A stretch of DNA of 31,064 bases from Bacteroidales bacterium (GTDB taxonomy: Bacteria; Bacteroidota; Bacteroidia; Bacteroidales; GCA-2748055): contig JAGLTY010000002.1 in assembly GCA_023135025.1 (NCBI GenBank), forward strand, positions 1 to 31,064, given 5' to 3'. Shown piece by piece: positions 8,777 through 15,542 of this stretch. Numbering within the stretch: the first letter of the stretch is position 1; every line of letters starts with the position of its first letter. The position numbers and the translations under genes were made by a program. The notes below the pieces were generated by a model. The model did no database searches, was not told the DNA's origin, and saw nothing but the letters and a program-made list of their open reading frames with translations.

Positions 8777-9471
8777 AGAATCCCGAATACCAGAGAGGCA
8801 GTAAGGAATATAAAAACTGCCACCCAGAGCCAGAAGTATTGTCTTCTGGAACGCTCCATTCGTTGGCTCTGGTCCAGCGCCCCCTGCTGCAGGTCGGCCA
8901 GGTAGGCTTTCAGCCTGCGCAATCCCAGCAGACTCGTCATTTTTTGTGCTCCATAGATAATAAGGAATGCCGCAAGGGTCACACCCACAAACATCACCTT
9001 GTTGTTGATGATATACGTTCCATTGTCGTTATCAATGTACAGGTTCACATTGGTCATCAGAATGATGGCCGAAACCGAGGCCAGGACCAGCCAGACCTCA
9101 TAAGGTTTCCGGAAAAACCAGAGTTGCTTTTGAATCAGGTTTTGCAGTGAGTCGCTGTAGTTGTTGATCTCCCTGAATTTATAGAAGATATCCATCCCAA
9201 ATACCAGGATTCCAATGGTAAAGGCTATCTGGGAAATCAGGACCCATACCATTGCCGGGTTATTCATGTAACCCGCCAGATTCATGGAGAGCAGGATGAT
9301 GTTGGCCACCTGTATTGCTCCGTAAAAAACAAGATTGAAATTGATATTCCTGTTTCCTTTCAGTGTCTTTTCGTTCAAATATTGTGTAATCATCTCTCTG
9401 TCCGTTTTTTCATCCCTGAACATCCGATCATTTCCCTCCTGCCACATATGAATCAGTTCATCCTTTTTCAT
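8761..9471 (-). CDS. Four-helix membrane protein coupled to the ECF sigma factor
   Basis: A 236-residue protein that begins MKKDELIHMWQEGNDRMF. Four membrane helices are visible near residues 48-68, 74-94, 124-143 and 158-178, with another hydrophobic C-terminal segment at about 213-235, separated by a charged stretch at 185-208. Its ATG overlaps the sigma gene stop by 4 bp (ATGA), so the two are translationally coupled. That position suggests an anti-sigma or sigma-partner role, but no zinc-binding anti-sigma motif (HxxxCxxC) is present. Many Bacteroidota ECF sigma genes have such an unclassified membrane partner. The regulatory role is inferred only from the coupling. Confidence 0.65.
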   Translation of the reverse strand: MKKDELIHMWQEGNDRMFRDEKTDREMITQYLNEKTLKGNRNINFNLVFYGAIQVANIILLSMNLAGYMNNPAMVWVLISQIAFTIGILVFGMDIFYKFREINNYSDSLQNLIQKQLWFFRKPYEVWLVLASVSAIILMTNVNLYIDNDNGTYIINNKVMFVGVTLAAFLIIYGAQKMTSLLGLRRLKAYLADLQQGALDQSQRMERSRRQYFWLWVAVFIFLTASLVFGILIALR

Positions 9472-9977
9472 GGTGCCGTGTTTTGAATGTGCAATTTCGC
9501 TCTGAGCTTCTCCCGGATCCTCACCAGGCGTACACTTACATTTTTGGTACTGATCCCGGTGATTTCAGCGATCTCATCGTAGGAACACTGTTCCAGGTAG
9601 AGGAAAATAATGGTCTTGTCCAGGTCTTTTAGTTTTGAAATCTGTCTGTACAATTGCCTTACCCTGATCTCCTGATCCTGATTCTCAAAAGGATCCTCAG
9701 GAATCTCCAGATCGTGATCCGAAAGCCTGGTGTACTTCATTTTCCTGGCCCTCAGGCCAAGCATGGCCGTATTCAGGGCCACACGGTACATCCACGACTG
9801 GAACTTTGAATCACCACGGTAGGTAGGATAGGATTTCCACAGCTGGTATATGATCTCCTGCTTAAGATCCTCCCGGTCATCCACGGCAGCATAGAGGTTA
9901 CAGATTTTGTAAATGATACCCATATGGGTGTACACCATCTCTACAAAATATGCCTTATCAGGTACCTGTTTGCTCAA
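9468..9977 (-). CDS. ECF-type RNA polymerase sigma factor
   Basis: A 169-residue sigma-70 family protein. Region 2 is at about residues 11-75 (FVEMVYTHMGIIYKICNLY, then DDREDLKQEIIYQLWKSY and FQSWMYRVALNTA). Region 4 is at about 108-160, with LEQCSYDEIAEITGISTKNV as the helix-turn-helix. The start used is TTG 9977, because an internal ATG at 9938 would remove part of region 2. The gene overlaps its downstream membrane-protein partner by 4 bp. A TGTAAC/GTTACA inverted repeat lies 14 bp upstream and may be an autoregulatory or structural element. Region 3 is absent, as expected for ECF factors. Confidence 0.92.
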   Translation of the reverse strand: MSKQVPDKAYFVEMVYTHMGIIYKICNLYAAVDDREDLKQEIIYQLWKSYPTYRGDSKFQSWMYRVALNTAMLGLRARKMKYTRLSDHDLEIPEDPFENQDQEIRVRQLYRQISKLKDLDKTIIFLYLEQCSYDEIAEITGISTKNVSVRLVRIREKLRAKLHIQNTAP

Positions 9978-9990
9978 TAGATTGAGGTTT

Positions 9991-10008
9991 TGTAACCCAT
10001 TAGTTACA
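9991..10008. promoter_or_regulatory. Inverted repeat TGTAAC-N6-GTTACA before the sigma gene
   Basis: Perfect 6-bp arms TGTAAC and GTTACA with spacer CCATTA, located 14 bp upstream of the sigma start and inside the 65-bp gap after the aminotransferase gene. It could be an operator or an RNA hairpin covering the start region. Confidence 0.4.
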
Positions 10009-10042
10009 GGTTAGATGAAAAAACTACAGGAAATATGACTAT

Positions 10043-11185
10043 TTAACGATTCAGTGCGGCAATTAACTCCTGGACATCCTCTTCACTGTTGAATACATTG
10101 ATGGAGATACGGATATTGCTCCCCCTCAGGGAAACAAATACGTTCCGTGATTGCAGTTCTTCCATAAGTGCCTCACCATCTGTATTTTCAGGCAGCTGAA
10201 GCCCCAAAAGGTGGTGAGCCCGGTGTTCTTCATCATCCACAGGTGTTCCCTTCTCCAGGAAGTAATCGATCAGCGGCTTCCCCAATACCCTGCCATATTC
10301 CTGGATCTCCTCGACACCCCACTCCAGCAGTTGTCCCAGCGCCTCATCAAGCATGGGCAGAAAAATAAAATTGCTGCTCTGTCCCACATCAAACCGGACA
10401 GCTCCTGGTTTATAACCTTCTACATAATTTGTAAGCCTGTCGAATCGCTCAGCATTGGTCCTGGTCATCCACGACTCCTCCAGGGGAATCCCCTCATTGA
10501 AATCTTCATGAATATAGGAGAGCGCTGTGGAATAAGGTCCCATCAACCATTTATAGGCAGCGCAGATCAGTGCATCAATATTCGCCTTCTTTACATCAAT
10601 CGGCAACGCTCCAACTGACTGAGATCCGTCCACTATCAGTTTAGTACCCACTTCCCGGCACCTGGTACCAATCTCTTCCAGGTCAAATTTTGTCCCGTTC
10701 ATCCAGTGCACCGAAGCCATCACTACAAAAGCGGTATCCTTGTTAATGGCTTCCAGGATCCTATCATTCCAATCCCTGCCCTTGTGGGGAAGATCATCCT
10801 TTCGGGCTACCACCCTGAGTTCGGCTCCATGATCCTTACACCATCGTTTTGCTGTATAGTAACAACTGGGAAACTCTTCGGAGAGGGTTAGTGCATGTTG
10901 ACCAATTCTATAGGGGATGTTCCTTATCACGCTGTTCATGCCGTAGGATACAGCCGGCATTACAGCAACCTGAGCCGGATCACACTGAACCATTTGAGCA
11001 AATTTTTGCCGTACACTGACCACTCCTGTAAAGAAATCGACCGGTTTTATAGCCAGAGGATTTCTCTTTAGCCGCATTCCTTCAATCCCTCTCTCTTCAA
11101 CCGATTTCAGGAGTGGTGACATGTAAGCACAGTTCAGATAATGTATCCCGTCGGGCAACTGGAAAAGGTGTTTCTGACAATTCAT
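10043..11185 (-). CDS. Class V aminotransferase-fold PLP-dependent enzyme
   Basis: About 380 residues from ATG 11185, which has AGGA five bases upstream and a natural start (MNCQKHLFQLPDG). GTG 11218, overlapping the stop of the DUF1080 gene, and ATG 11209 are alternatives. The fold is that of cysteine desulfurase/kynureninase-like enzymes: FVVMASVHWMNGTKFDL, the PLP-ring Asp in LIVDGSQSVGALP, and the Schiff-base lysine K212 in CAAYKWLMGP. The C-terminal domain ends VRISINVFNSEEDV-like. The loop cysteine typical of true cysteine desulfurases is not evident, so the reaction (racemase, lyase or transaminase) is open. It lies in the same run of minus-strand genes as DUF1080 and sigma, with no obvious shared pathway. 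Confidence 0.82.
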   Translation of the reverse strand: MNCQKHLFQLPDGIHYLNCAYMSPLLKSVEERGIEGMRLKRNPLAIKPVDFFTGVVSVRQKFAQMVQCDPAQVAVMPAVSYGMNSVIRNIPYRIGQHALTLSEEFPSCYYTAKRWCKDHGAELRVVARKDDLPHKGRDWNDRILEAINKDTAFVVMASVHWMNGTKFDLEEIGTRCREVGTKLIVDGSQSVGALPIDVKKANIDALICAAYKWLMGPYSTALSYIHEDFNEGIPLEESWMTRTNAERFDRLTNYVEGYKPGAVRFDVGQSSNFIFLPMLDEALGQLLEWGVEEIQEYGRVLGKPLIDYFLEKGTPVDDEEHRAHHLLGLQLPENTDGEALMEELQSRNVFVSLRGSNIRISINVFNSEEDVQELIAALNR

Positions 11186-11214
11186 AGGAATCCTAAAAAA
11201 GACGCTCATCTTGC

Positions 11215-11961
11215 TCACTCTTTAATAAGAATATCCTTAAACCGAATCTTTAATTCATCACCCATATGTAACTGAAATGCAACGCATCCAATCTTCCCTG
11301 ATTTTCTCAGTTGATGCACTTTATCATTCAGTATTCCTTCTCCATTAAACTTCATGATCCGGTTTCCGTTGACCCGGGTCTCCACCATCATCCCCTGACA
11401 GATAATCTCCATACTGTTCCACGCTTCCGGGTCATCCTCATAATAGACAAGTTTGGTCTCCAGAGCCGTTTCTGGCGCCTGTTCAGGTGTGATCCTCCAA
11501 TCGGGCAAAGAGGGATGGATCCATCTCCTTACACCATCAGTTTCATCGTATATCAAACCTGTTCGAAAGGGATCGGGCCCATGAATATCAACCTGCGGAC
11601 CATTTAACCAACCTCCATAAATGGCACTATCCGAATCATCATAGCTGCTTCGAAACTGTACACCGCTATTCCCCCCGGACTCCTTGAATAGCTGGAACTT
11701 CAGTTTCAGGTGAAAATCTGCAAACTCCCTTTCAGTTGCCAACCAGATATAATTATGGTTCTTATCACCTATGGAATTGCACTCGATATAGCCATCCTTC
11801 ACTGTCCAGAACTCTTTGTTCTGATCAACAGGAACGCACTTCACGGTCCATCCCTCCAGATCCTCCCCGTTAAAAAGTGATTCCCACTCCGGTTGGGTAC
11901 AGCTGTGAATACCAGCATTCAACAATACAGTAACAGCGATAAGATGAAAGCATCTAAACAT
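11215..11961 (-). CDS. DUF1080 (3-keto-disaccharide hydrolase-like) lipoprotein
   Basis: A 248-residue protein. The N-terminus is hydrophobic with a probable lipidated Cys at 21 (AGIHSC), so it is likely envelope anchored. The mature part is a DUF1080 concanavalin-like sandwich: WESLFNGEDLEGWTVK, then DGYIECNS, FHLKLKFQLFKESGGNSGVQFR and a late VNGNRIMKFNGEG. DUF1080 members have been reported to cleave 3-keto-glycosides made by Gfo/Idh/MocA-type sugar oxidases. A candidate partner oxidoreductase and a TIM-barrel isomerase are elsewhere in this window (27891 and 29343), though not in this operon. The aminotransferase gene begins at or just after its stop codon. Confidence 0.82.
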   Translation of the reverse strand: MFRCFHLIAVTVLLNAGIHSCTQPEWESLFNGEDLEGWTVKCVPVDQNKEFWTVKDGYIECNSIGDKNHNYIWLATEREFADFHLKLKFQLFKESGGNSGVQFRSSYDDSDSAIYGGWLNGPQVDIHGPDPFRTGLIYDETDGVRRWIHPSLPDWRITPEQAPETALETKLVYYEDDPEAWNSMEIICQGMMVETRVNGNRIMKFNGEGILNDKVHQLRKSGKIGCVAFQLHMGDELKIRFKDILIKE

Positions 11962-12040
11962 TATAATGCAGAGTTTTATTAGAATCTATAAGATGCGAAA
12001 TTACGATTTTCCGGGCTTCATCCAGTAAATCAGAATGATA

Positions 12041-12072
12041 TTTGGCTATATATCATAATTAACCTAAATTTG
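12041..12072 (+). promoter_or_regulatory. Bacteroidota-type promoter of tRNA-Arg
   Basis: TTTG at 12041-12044 and TAAATTTG at 12065-12072 are separated by 20 bp, matching the -33/-7 consensus (TTTG, about 19-20 bp, TAnnTTTG). Transcription would begin about 7 bp later, just before the tRNA at 12087. Confidence 0.75.
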
Positions 12073-12086
12073 TCCCCGCAATTTCC

Positions 12087-12158
12087 GGCTCCATAGTTCA
12101 AGGGATAGAATAGCGGTTTCCTAAACCGTAGATACAGGTTCGAGTCCTGTTGGAGCTA
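12087..12158 (+). tRNA. tRNA-Arg (anticodon CCU)
   Basis: Full cloverleaf by hand. Acceptor GGCTCCA pairs with TGGAGCT, with a G-T closing pair. The D stem is GTTC/GAAT, the anticodon stem GCGGT/ACCGT with loop TTCCTAA, and the T stem ACAGG/CCTGT with loop TTCGAGT. The anticodon CCT at 12120-12122 reads AGG arginine codons. The discriminator is A12158 and the CCA end is not encoded, as is common in Bacteroidota. A promoter precedes it and an intrinsic terminator follows 8 bp later. Confidence 0.95.
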
Positions 12159-12166
12159 CAAAGACA

Positions 12167-12198
12167 AACCTCGTTGCCGAAGGCATCGGGGTTTTTTT
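12167..12198 (+). terminator. Intrinsic terminator of tRNA-Arg
   Basis: Nested hairpin: AACCTCG pairs with CGGGGTT (one G-U) and TGCC with GGCA around a GAA loop, followed directly by a run of seven T. Confidence 0.85.
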
Positions 12199-12251
12199 AT
12201 GAATGAGTGCCAGGCTTGCCTGAGCAGTCAGGAATGAAAAAAACCGGTAAT

Positions 12252-12321
12252 CCGCGAAGCGGAAAAGAGGTTTGTTTTTGGGCTGTGAAATATTCAGGTC
12301 CGTGAGGTACCGCGAGGTGCC
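12252..12321 (+). other. Structured non-coding stretch between tRNA-Arg and its 3' duplicate
   Basis: Two compact hairpins stand out: CCGC-GAA-GCGG at 12252-12262 and GGTACC-GCGA-GGTGCC at 12306-12321, the latter with a GNRA loop. A further CAGGC-TT-GCCTG palindrome lies upstream near 12211. No plausible coding frame is present. The stretch ends where the tRNA 3' duplicate begins, so it may be a mobile or recombining non-coding element, or a remnant of a lost second tRNA copy. No known RNA family is recognised. Confidence 0.4.
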
Positions 12322-12327
12322 GAACAA

Positions 12328-12345
12328 TCCTGTTGGAGCTACAAA
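12328..12345 (+). repeat. 18-bp duplicate of the tRNA-Arg 3' end
   Basis: TCCTGTTGGAGCTACAAA is identical to 12145-12162, the 3' T stem, acceptor strand and flank of the tRNA. The copies are direct and 183 bp apart. The second copy has no tRNA body but is followed by its own terminator. It resembles an attachment-site scar or the tail of a degraded tandem tRNA. Confidence 0.8.
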
Positions 12346-12346
12346 C

Positions 12347-12381
12347 AAAAGCCTTTGCCCTTCAGGGTAAAGGCTTTTTTT
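12347..12381 (+). terminator. Intrinsic terminator after the tRNA 3' duplicate
   Basis: A long near-perfect hairpin, AAAAGCCTTTGCCC against GGGTAAAGGCTTTT with a TTCA loop, runs into a T-rich tract. It lies 33 bp before the ATG of the next gene, so it also insulates that gene from tRNA transcription. Confidence 0.85.
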
Positions 12382-12413
12382 GTAGATTTAACATTGCATC
12401 TCCTACTCCAGCT

Positions 12414-13400
12414 ATGAAAAAGCTATTTCTGCTCCTGCTCTTCATCCTTTCAACACTAATTACTTTTGGTCAGGTAATTCGTGGCCAGGTGCTCGACCAT
12501 GAAACCAGGAAACCTGTCGATTATGCATCAGTATTCTTCAACGGGACCTTCCTTGGAACCACCACCAATGAAAATGGTGAGTTTGAGTTGGACGTGACAC
12601 CCTATGCTTATCGAGCTCTGCATATTAGTGCGGTTGGTTACCGGACCACCTCTCTGAAATCTCTAAAAGCAGGTGAATATTACGAGGTTTTATTGAAAAA
12701 AGCCTTGTATGAGATCTTAGAGGTATCGATTGAGTCCAAATCGTTAACCAAAAAAAGAGAACGCTGTATGCGGATCTTAAAGAATGAATTCCTGGGGCGT
12801 AGCAGAAATGCACGGGATTGCATTATCATGAATGAAGAGGACATCACATTCAATTACCACTCGGACCGGGACACCCTCAGGGCTATTACCCGCAAGCCCC
12901 TGATCATCCTTAATAACTCACTGGGCTACCAGATCACCTACTACCTGGACAAGTTTGAATATGACAAAGTACATAAAACGACCTCCTTCTCTGGAAACAT
13001 CATCTTCAATCTGGACATGGCAACTAACAGAAAAAGCAAAAAGGAGTTTGAAGCGAAGCGGAAGAAGACATACTATGGTTCGTGCAAACATTTTTTCAGT
13101 GCACTCTGGTTAAATAAACTATCCGCTGAGGGTTTCAGGGTGCAGGAGGTGGAGGGTGTGTATCCCCTGGAGTATAATGAGTTTGTACTGGAGGATTTAC
13201 ATGGTAAGAAATATTTCACATACCACAAAAACCTTGAAATTGCCTATGACTACCATCTGACCACTGTTTCCTTCCGGGACTCCAGGGTCTATTTCGGCAG
13301 GGATGGCTTTTTTGAGCCTGAGGCAATCCTGTGGTACGGATATATGTCAATGGCACGGATCGCAGACTGGCTGCCATACGAGTACTCACCCGGGCTCTGA
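12414..13400 (+). CDS. CarboxypepD_reg-like domain protein, exported
   Basis: ATG 12414 gives 328 residues with a Sec signal (MKKLFLLLLFILSTLITFG); 27 upstream codons that are open run through the terminator and are excluded. Residues about 22-105 form a carboxypeptidase-regulatory-like beta sandwich: IRGQVLDHETRKPVDYASVF, TTTNENGEFEL, and HISAVGYRTTSL. This is the module found at the N-terminus of TonB-dependent receptors and other surface proteins. Here it is followed by about 220 residues with no recognised domain and no beta-barrel-like plug, rich in Lys, Tyr and Phe. Its role is probably outer-membrane or periplasmic and otherwise unknown. Confidence 0.8.
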   Translation: MKKLFLLLLFILSTLITFGQVIRGQVLDHETRKPVDYASVFFNGTFLGTTTNENGEFELDVTPYAYRALHISAVGYRTTSLKSLKAGEYYEVLLKKALYEILEVSIESKSLTKKRERCMRILKNEFLGRSRNARDCIIMNEEDITFNYHSDRDTLRAITRKPLIILNNSLGYQITYYLDKFEYDKVHKTTSFSGNIIFNLDMATNRKSKKEFEAKRKKTYYGSCKHFFSALWLNKLSAEGFRVQEVEGVYPLEYNEFVLEDLHGKKYFTYHKNLEIAYDYHLTTVSFRDSRVYFGRDGFFEPEAILWYGYMSMARIADWLPYEYSPGL

Positions 13401-13490
13401 AAGGTCCAGCTAAGACTCACACTGCCGCATATTCTTCATCACCTCCATGACCATCTTCCCGAATTTTTTTCTTAATGTCGTAATTAATTG

Positions 13491-13550
13491 TCAGTAAAGG
13501 GTTTACTGAATGAAAGGGCTTTCATATATTTGCAAAAGGACTTTCATAAA
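13491..13550 (+). promoter_or_regulatory. Promoter/operator copy 1: tandem palindromes plus TATATTTG
   Basis: A perfect palindrome TCAGTAAA-GGG-TTTACTGA (13491-13509) abuts a second one, ATGAAAG-GG-CTTTCAT (13510-13525). TATATTTG (13525-13532, a -7 box) and a third half-palindrome ending GGACTTTCAT follow. Positions 13510-13550 match 15492-15532 at 37 of 41 bases. Downstream is an ATG at 13558 that reads only five codons before TAG, so no functional gene follows. The rest of the 171-bp gap 13401-13571 shows nothing else. Confidence 0.65.
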
Positions 13551-13571
13551 TCAATATATGGGAGTAATTGG

Positions 13572-15428
13572 CTAGTTTTCCATCAGGTACTTCTCCACAG
13601 TACTAAGAGCGAGGTTATAACTAAATCTCTCATAAACAGACTCTTTGGCAAAATCACCAAGCTGCTTTCTGAGTCTCCTGTTTTCGATTAACTGAATGAC
13701 CCGATCCGAGAGTAGCCCGATGTCAAAAGGTGGGACTAGATAGCCGTTTTTGCCATCCTCAATAATTTCAGGATTGCTGCTAACATCAAATGCTACCACA
13801 GGCTTGGCGTTGGCCATTGCCTCAACAATAACATATCCGAATCCCTCCCAAATGGAAGTAAGTACAAAGATATCAACCGATTCCATAAAGCTGTTCATAT
13901 CCTTTATGAAGCCCAGGAATACAATTCTGTCTTCAACTCCGGAAGAACGGGCATATTCCCGGAGCTGGGCCTCTAATCGGCCGGCGCCGGCTATAATGAT
14001 CCTGAAATTCTGGTTGCGTTTTTTAAGTTCAACGGCAAGGTCCACCAGGTATTCCTGCGCTTTTTGCTTTTCCAGCCGCCCAGCATTGCCCAGAACCACC
14101 TCCCCCTCCACGCTTTGATAGCATGGATTTTTAACTTTCGACTCAAACTGCTCAAACTTTATTCCATTATATATCACCCTGATCTTTGAGGGGTCTATCA
14201 ACCTGGAGTTGTTCTTAAGAAGGGTTCTTTTGGTTTCATATGAATTTGCAATAATCTCATCAAGAACTCTTCTGAACAGGAACCTATTGAGAAAGCTGTT
14301 TCTTATGGGTATGGCACTTCCCCGCCTGTAAATGATCCGTTTCACGCCTGCAATTTTTGCAGCCAGTCCGGCAACCTTCATATCAGCCGATAAATTCATG
14401 ATGATCAACCTTACCCCCTCCTTCTTCAATATCCTGGCGATCCTCAGAATTTTAATTGGATTCAGAAAACTTAAGTTCGTGATCCGAATCCCGTAGGAAG
14501 AAATACCGGCTTCAACCACTCTCCTTCTTAACTCTCCCTTGTAATTTGAAAATACAATAATCGGATGATCTCTTTGATGGAGGCTGTATGACAACTCGAA
14601 ATGCCACTTCTCTCCACCACCCCAGGCGGGTGTACTATTGAAAAAGCATATGGTTTGATTCCGACTTTCATTATACTCCTTGTGGTGATTCCAGAGTTTG
14701 ACATACTCCAGAAATATTCCATGGGCCGAATTTACGCTTACTGCCAGCCCGTAATAACCATCAAGGATACCGAGTCTCAAAATATAATCCTTCAGAAACC
14801 TCCACAAAGGACGAACTATAATATCTATCAGTCTTGATTTCTTCCCATGCTGAAAGTAGGAACGAGCCGCAATGGTGGAGTAAACATTGATCTGGTTAAC
14901 TTGCTTGTTAAGAGTGTAAAAGGAGTAATGGAGGATATCACCCTTTAAAAATTTCTTTGTTGATCCCCTCTCCATAATAAACATATCATGAGGATTGATT
15001 CCTCCCCAGGAACCCTTTCTCGAGTCCCACAATCTTAGCTTAGGGCTTGGATACCAACTGGTGTGACGAATCCATTTTCCACAATAATTGGTTAGGCGAT
15101 TGAAATAGTAGCTGTCATGCTTCCAGTTTTTCTTCGCTTCAGCAATCGATTTTATAAGGGATTGTGATAAACATTCATCTGCATCAAGAGAAAGAATGTA
15201 TGGGAAAGTTGCCTGATCAATAGCCCAATTCTTCTGTTCAATGTGACCACGGAAAGTATGCTTGATAAAAACCACATCATAGCCTTCGCAAATCTCCTCT
15301 GTCCGGTCGGATGAATAACTGTCAACAACTACAATTTCGTCCACAACATCTTTGACTGACGCAAGACAGCGCCCGATGTTCTTCTCCTCATTGCAGGTAA
15401 TTATAACAGCTGATATTTGAACTTCCAT
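13572..15428 (-). CDS. Two-domain glycosyltransferase, GT2 fused to GT4
   Basis: A 618-residue protein with two catalytic modules. Residues 1 to about 245 form a GT2 domain of the WaaE/KdtX type: ISAVIITCNEEKNIGRCLAS, VVVDSYSSDRTEEIC and the metal-binding DAD at 82-84 in LSLDADECL. Residues about 255-618 form a GT4, GT-B fold domain, with an N-terminal nucleotide loop PAWGGGEKWHFEL, LGNAGRLEKQKAQEYLV and the EX7E-type EGFGYVIVEAMANAKPVVAFD. WaaE-like enzymes add sugars to lipopolysaccharide core, and the second domain may add the next residue. There is no signal peptide. The gene is AT-richer than its neighbours, stands alone between plus-strand genes and sits between two copies of a promoter/operator sequence, which suggests acquisition by transfer. 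Confidence 0.9.
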   Translation of the reverse strand: MEVQISAVIITCNEEKNIGRCLASVKDVVDEIVVVDSYSSDRTEEICEGYDVVFIKHTFRGHIEQKNWAIDQATFPYILSLDADECLSQSLIKSIAEAKKNWKHDSYYFNRLTNYCGKWIRHTSWYPSPKLRLWDSRKGSWGGINPHDMFIMERGSTKKFLKGDILHYSFYTLNKQVNQINVYSTIAARSYFQHGKKSRLIDIIVRPLWRFLKDYILRLGILDGYYGLAVSVNSAHGIFLEYVKLWNHHKEYNESRNQTICFFNSTPAWGGGEKWHFELSYSLHQRDHPIIVFSNYKGELRRRVVEAGISSYGIRITNLSFLNPIKILRIARILKKEGVRLIIMNLSADMKVAGLAAKIAGVKRIIYRRGSAIPIRNSFLNRFLFRRVLDEIIANSYETKRTLLKNNSRLIDPSKIRVIYNGIKFEQFESKVKNPCYQSVEGEVVLGNAGRLEKQKAQEYLVDLAVELKKRNQNFRIIIAGAGRLEAQLREYARSSGVEDRIVFLGFIKDMNSFMESVDIFVLTSIWEGFGYVIVEAMANAKPVVAFDVSSNPEIIEDGKNGYLVPPFDIGLLSDRVIQLIENRRLRKQLGDFAKESVYERFSYNLALSTVEKYLMEN

Positions 15429-15482
15429 AGTTTGACGTGTAAATATATCTTTTTAACGGATGGCCATCAACAACACAAAGGA

Positions 15483-15532
15483 TTTTAATATATGAAAGGT
15501 GTTTTATATATTTGCGAAAGGACTTTCATAAA
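15483..15532 (+). promoter_or_regulatory. Promoter/operator copy 2 of the MarR-GNAT gene
   Basis: TTTT at 15483-15486, 20 bp, then TATATTTG at 15507-15514 form a Bacteroidota promoter ending 28 bp before the ATG at 15543. ATGAAAGG at 15492 and GAAAG-GA-CTTTC at 15516-15527 overlap the box, consistent with autorepression by the MarR protein. It is the counterpart of the copy at 13510-13550. Confidence 0.65.
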
Positions 15533-15542
15533 CTAATTTATA

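Noticed and set aside
12121..12348. Minus-strand open frame of 75 codons containing VAPTGLEPVS at the tRNA-Arg
   Set aside because: It is the antisense of the tRNA and of its 3' duplicate; this peptide is a known spurious translation.
13510..15532. Invertible promoter (phase variation) at the 41-bp repeats
   Set aside because: The two copies are in direct, not inverted, orientation, and no invertase gene is present, so inversion is not expected.
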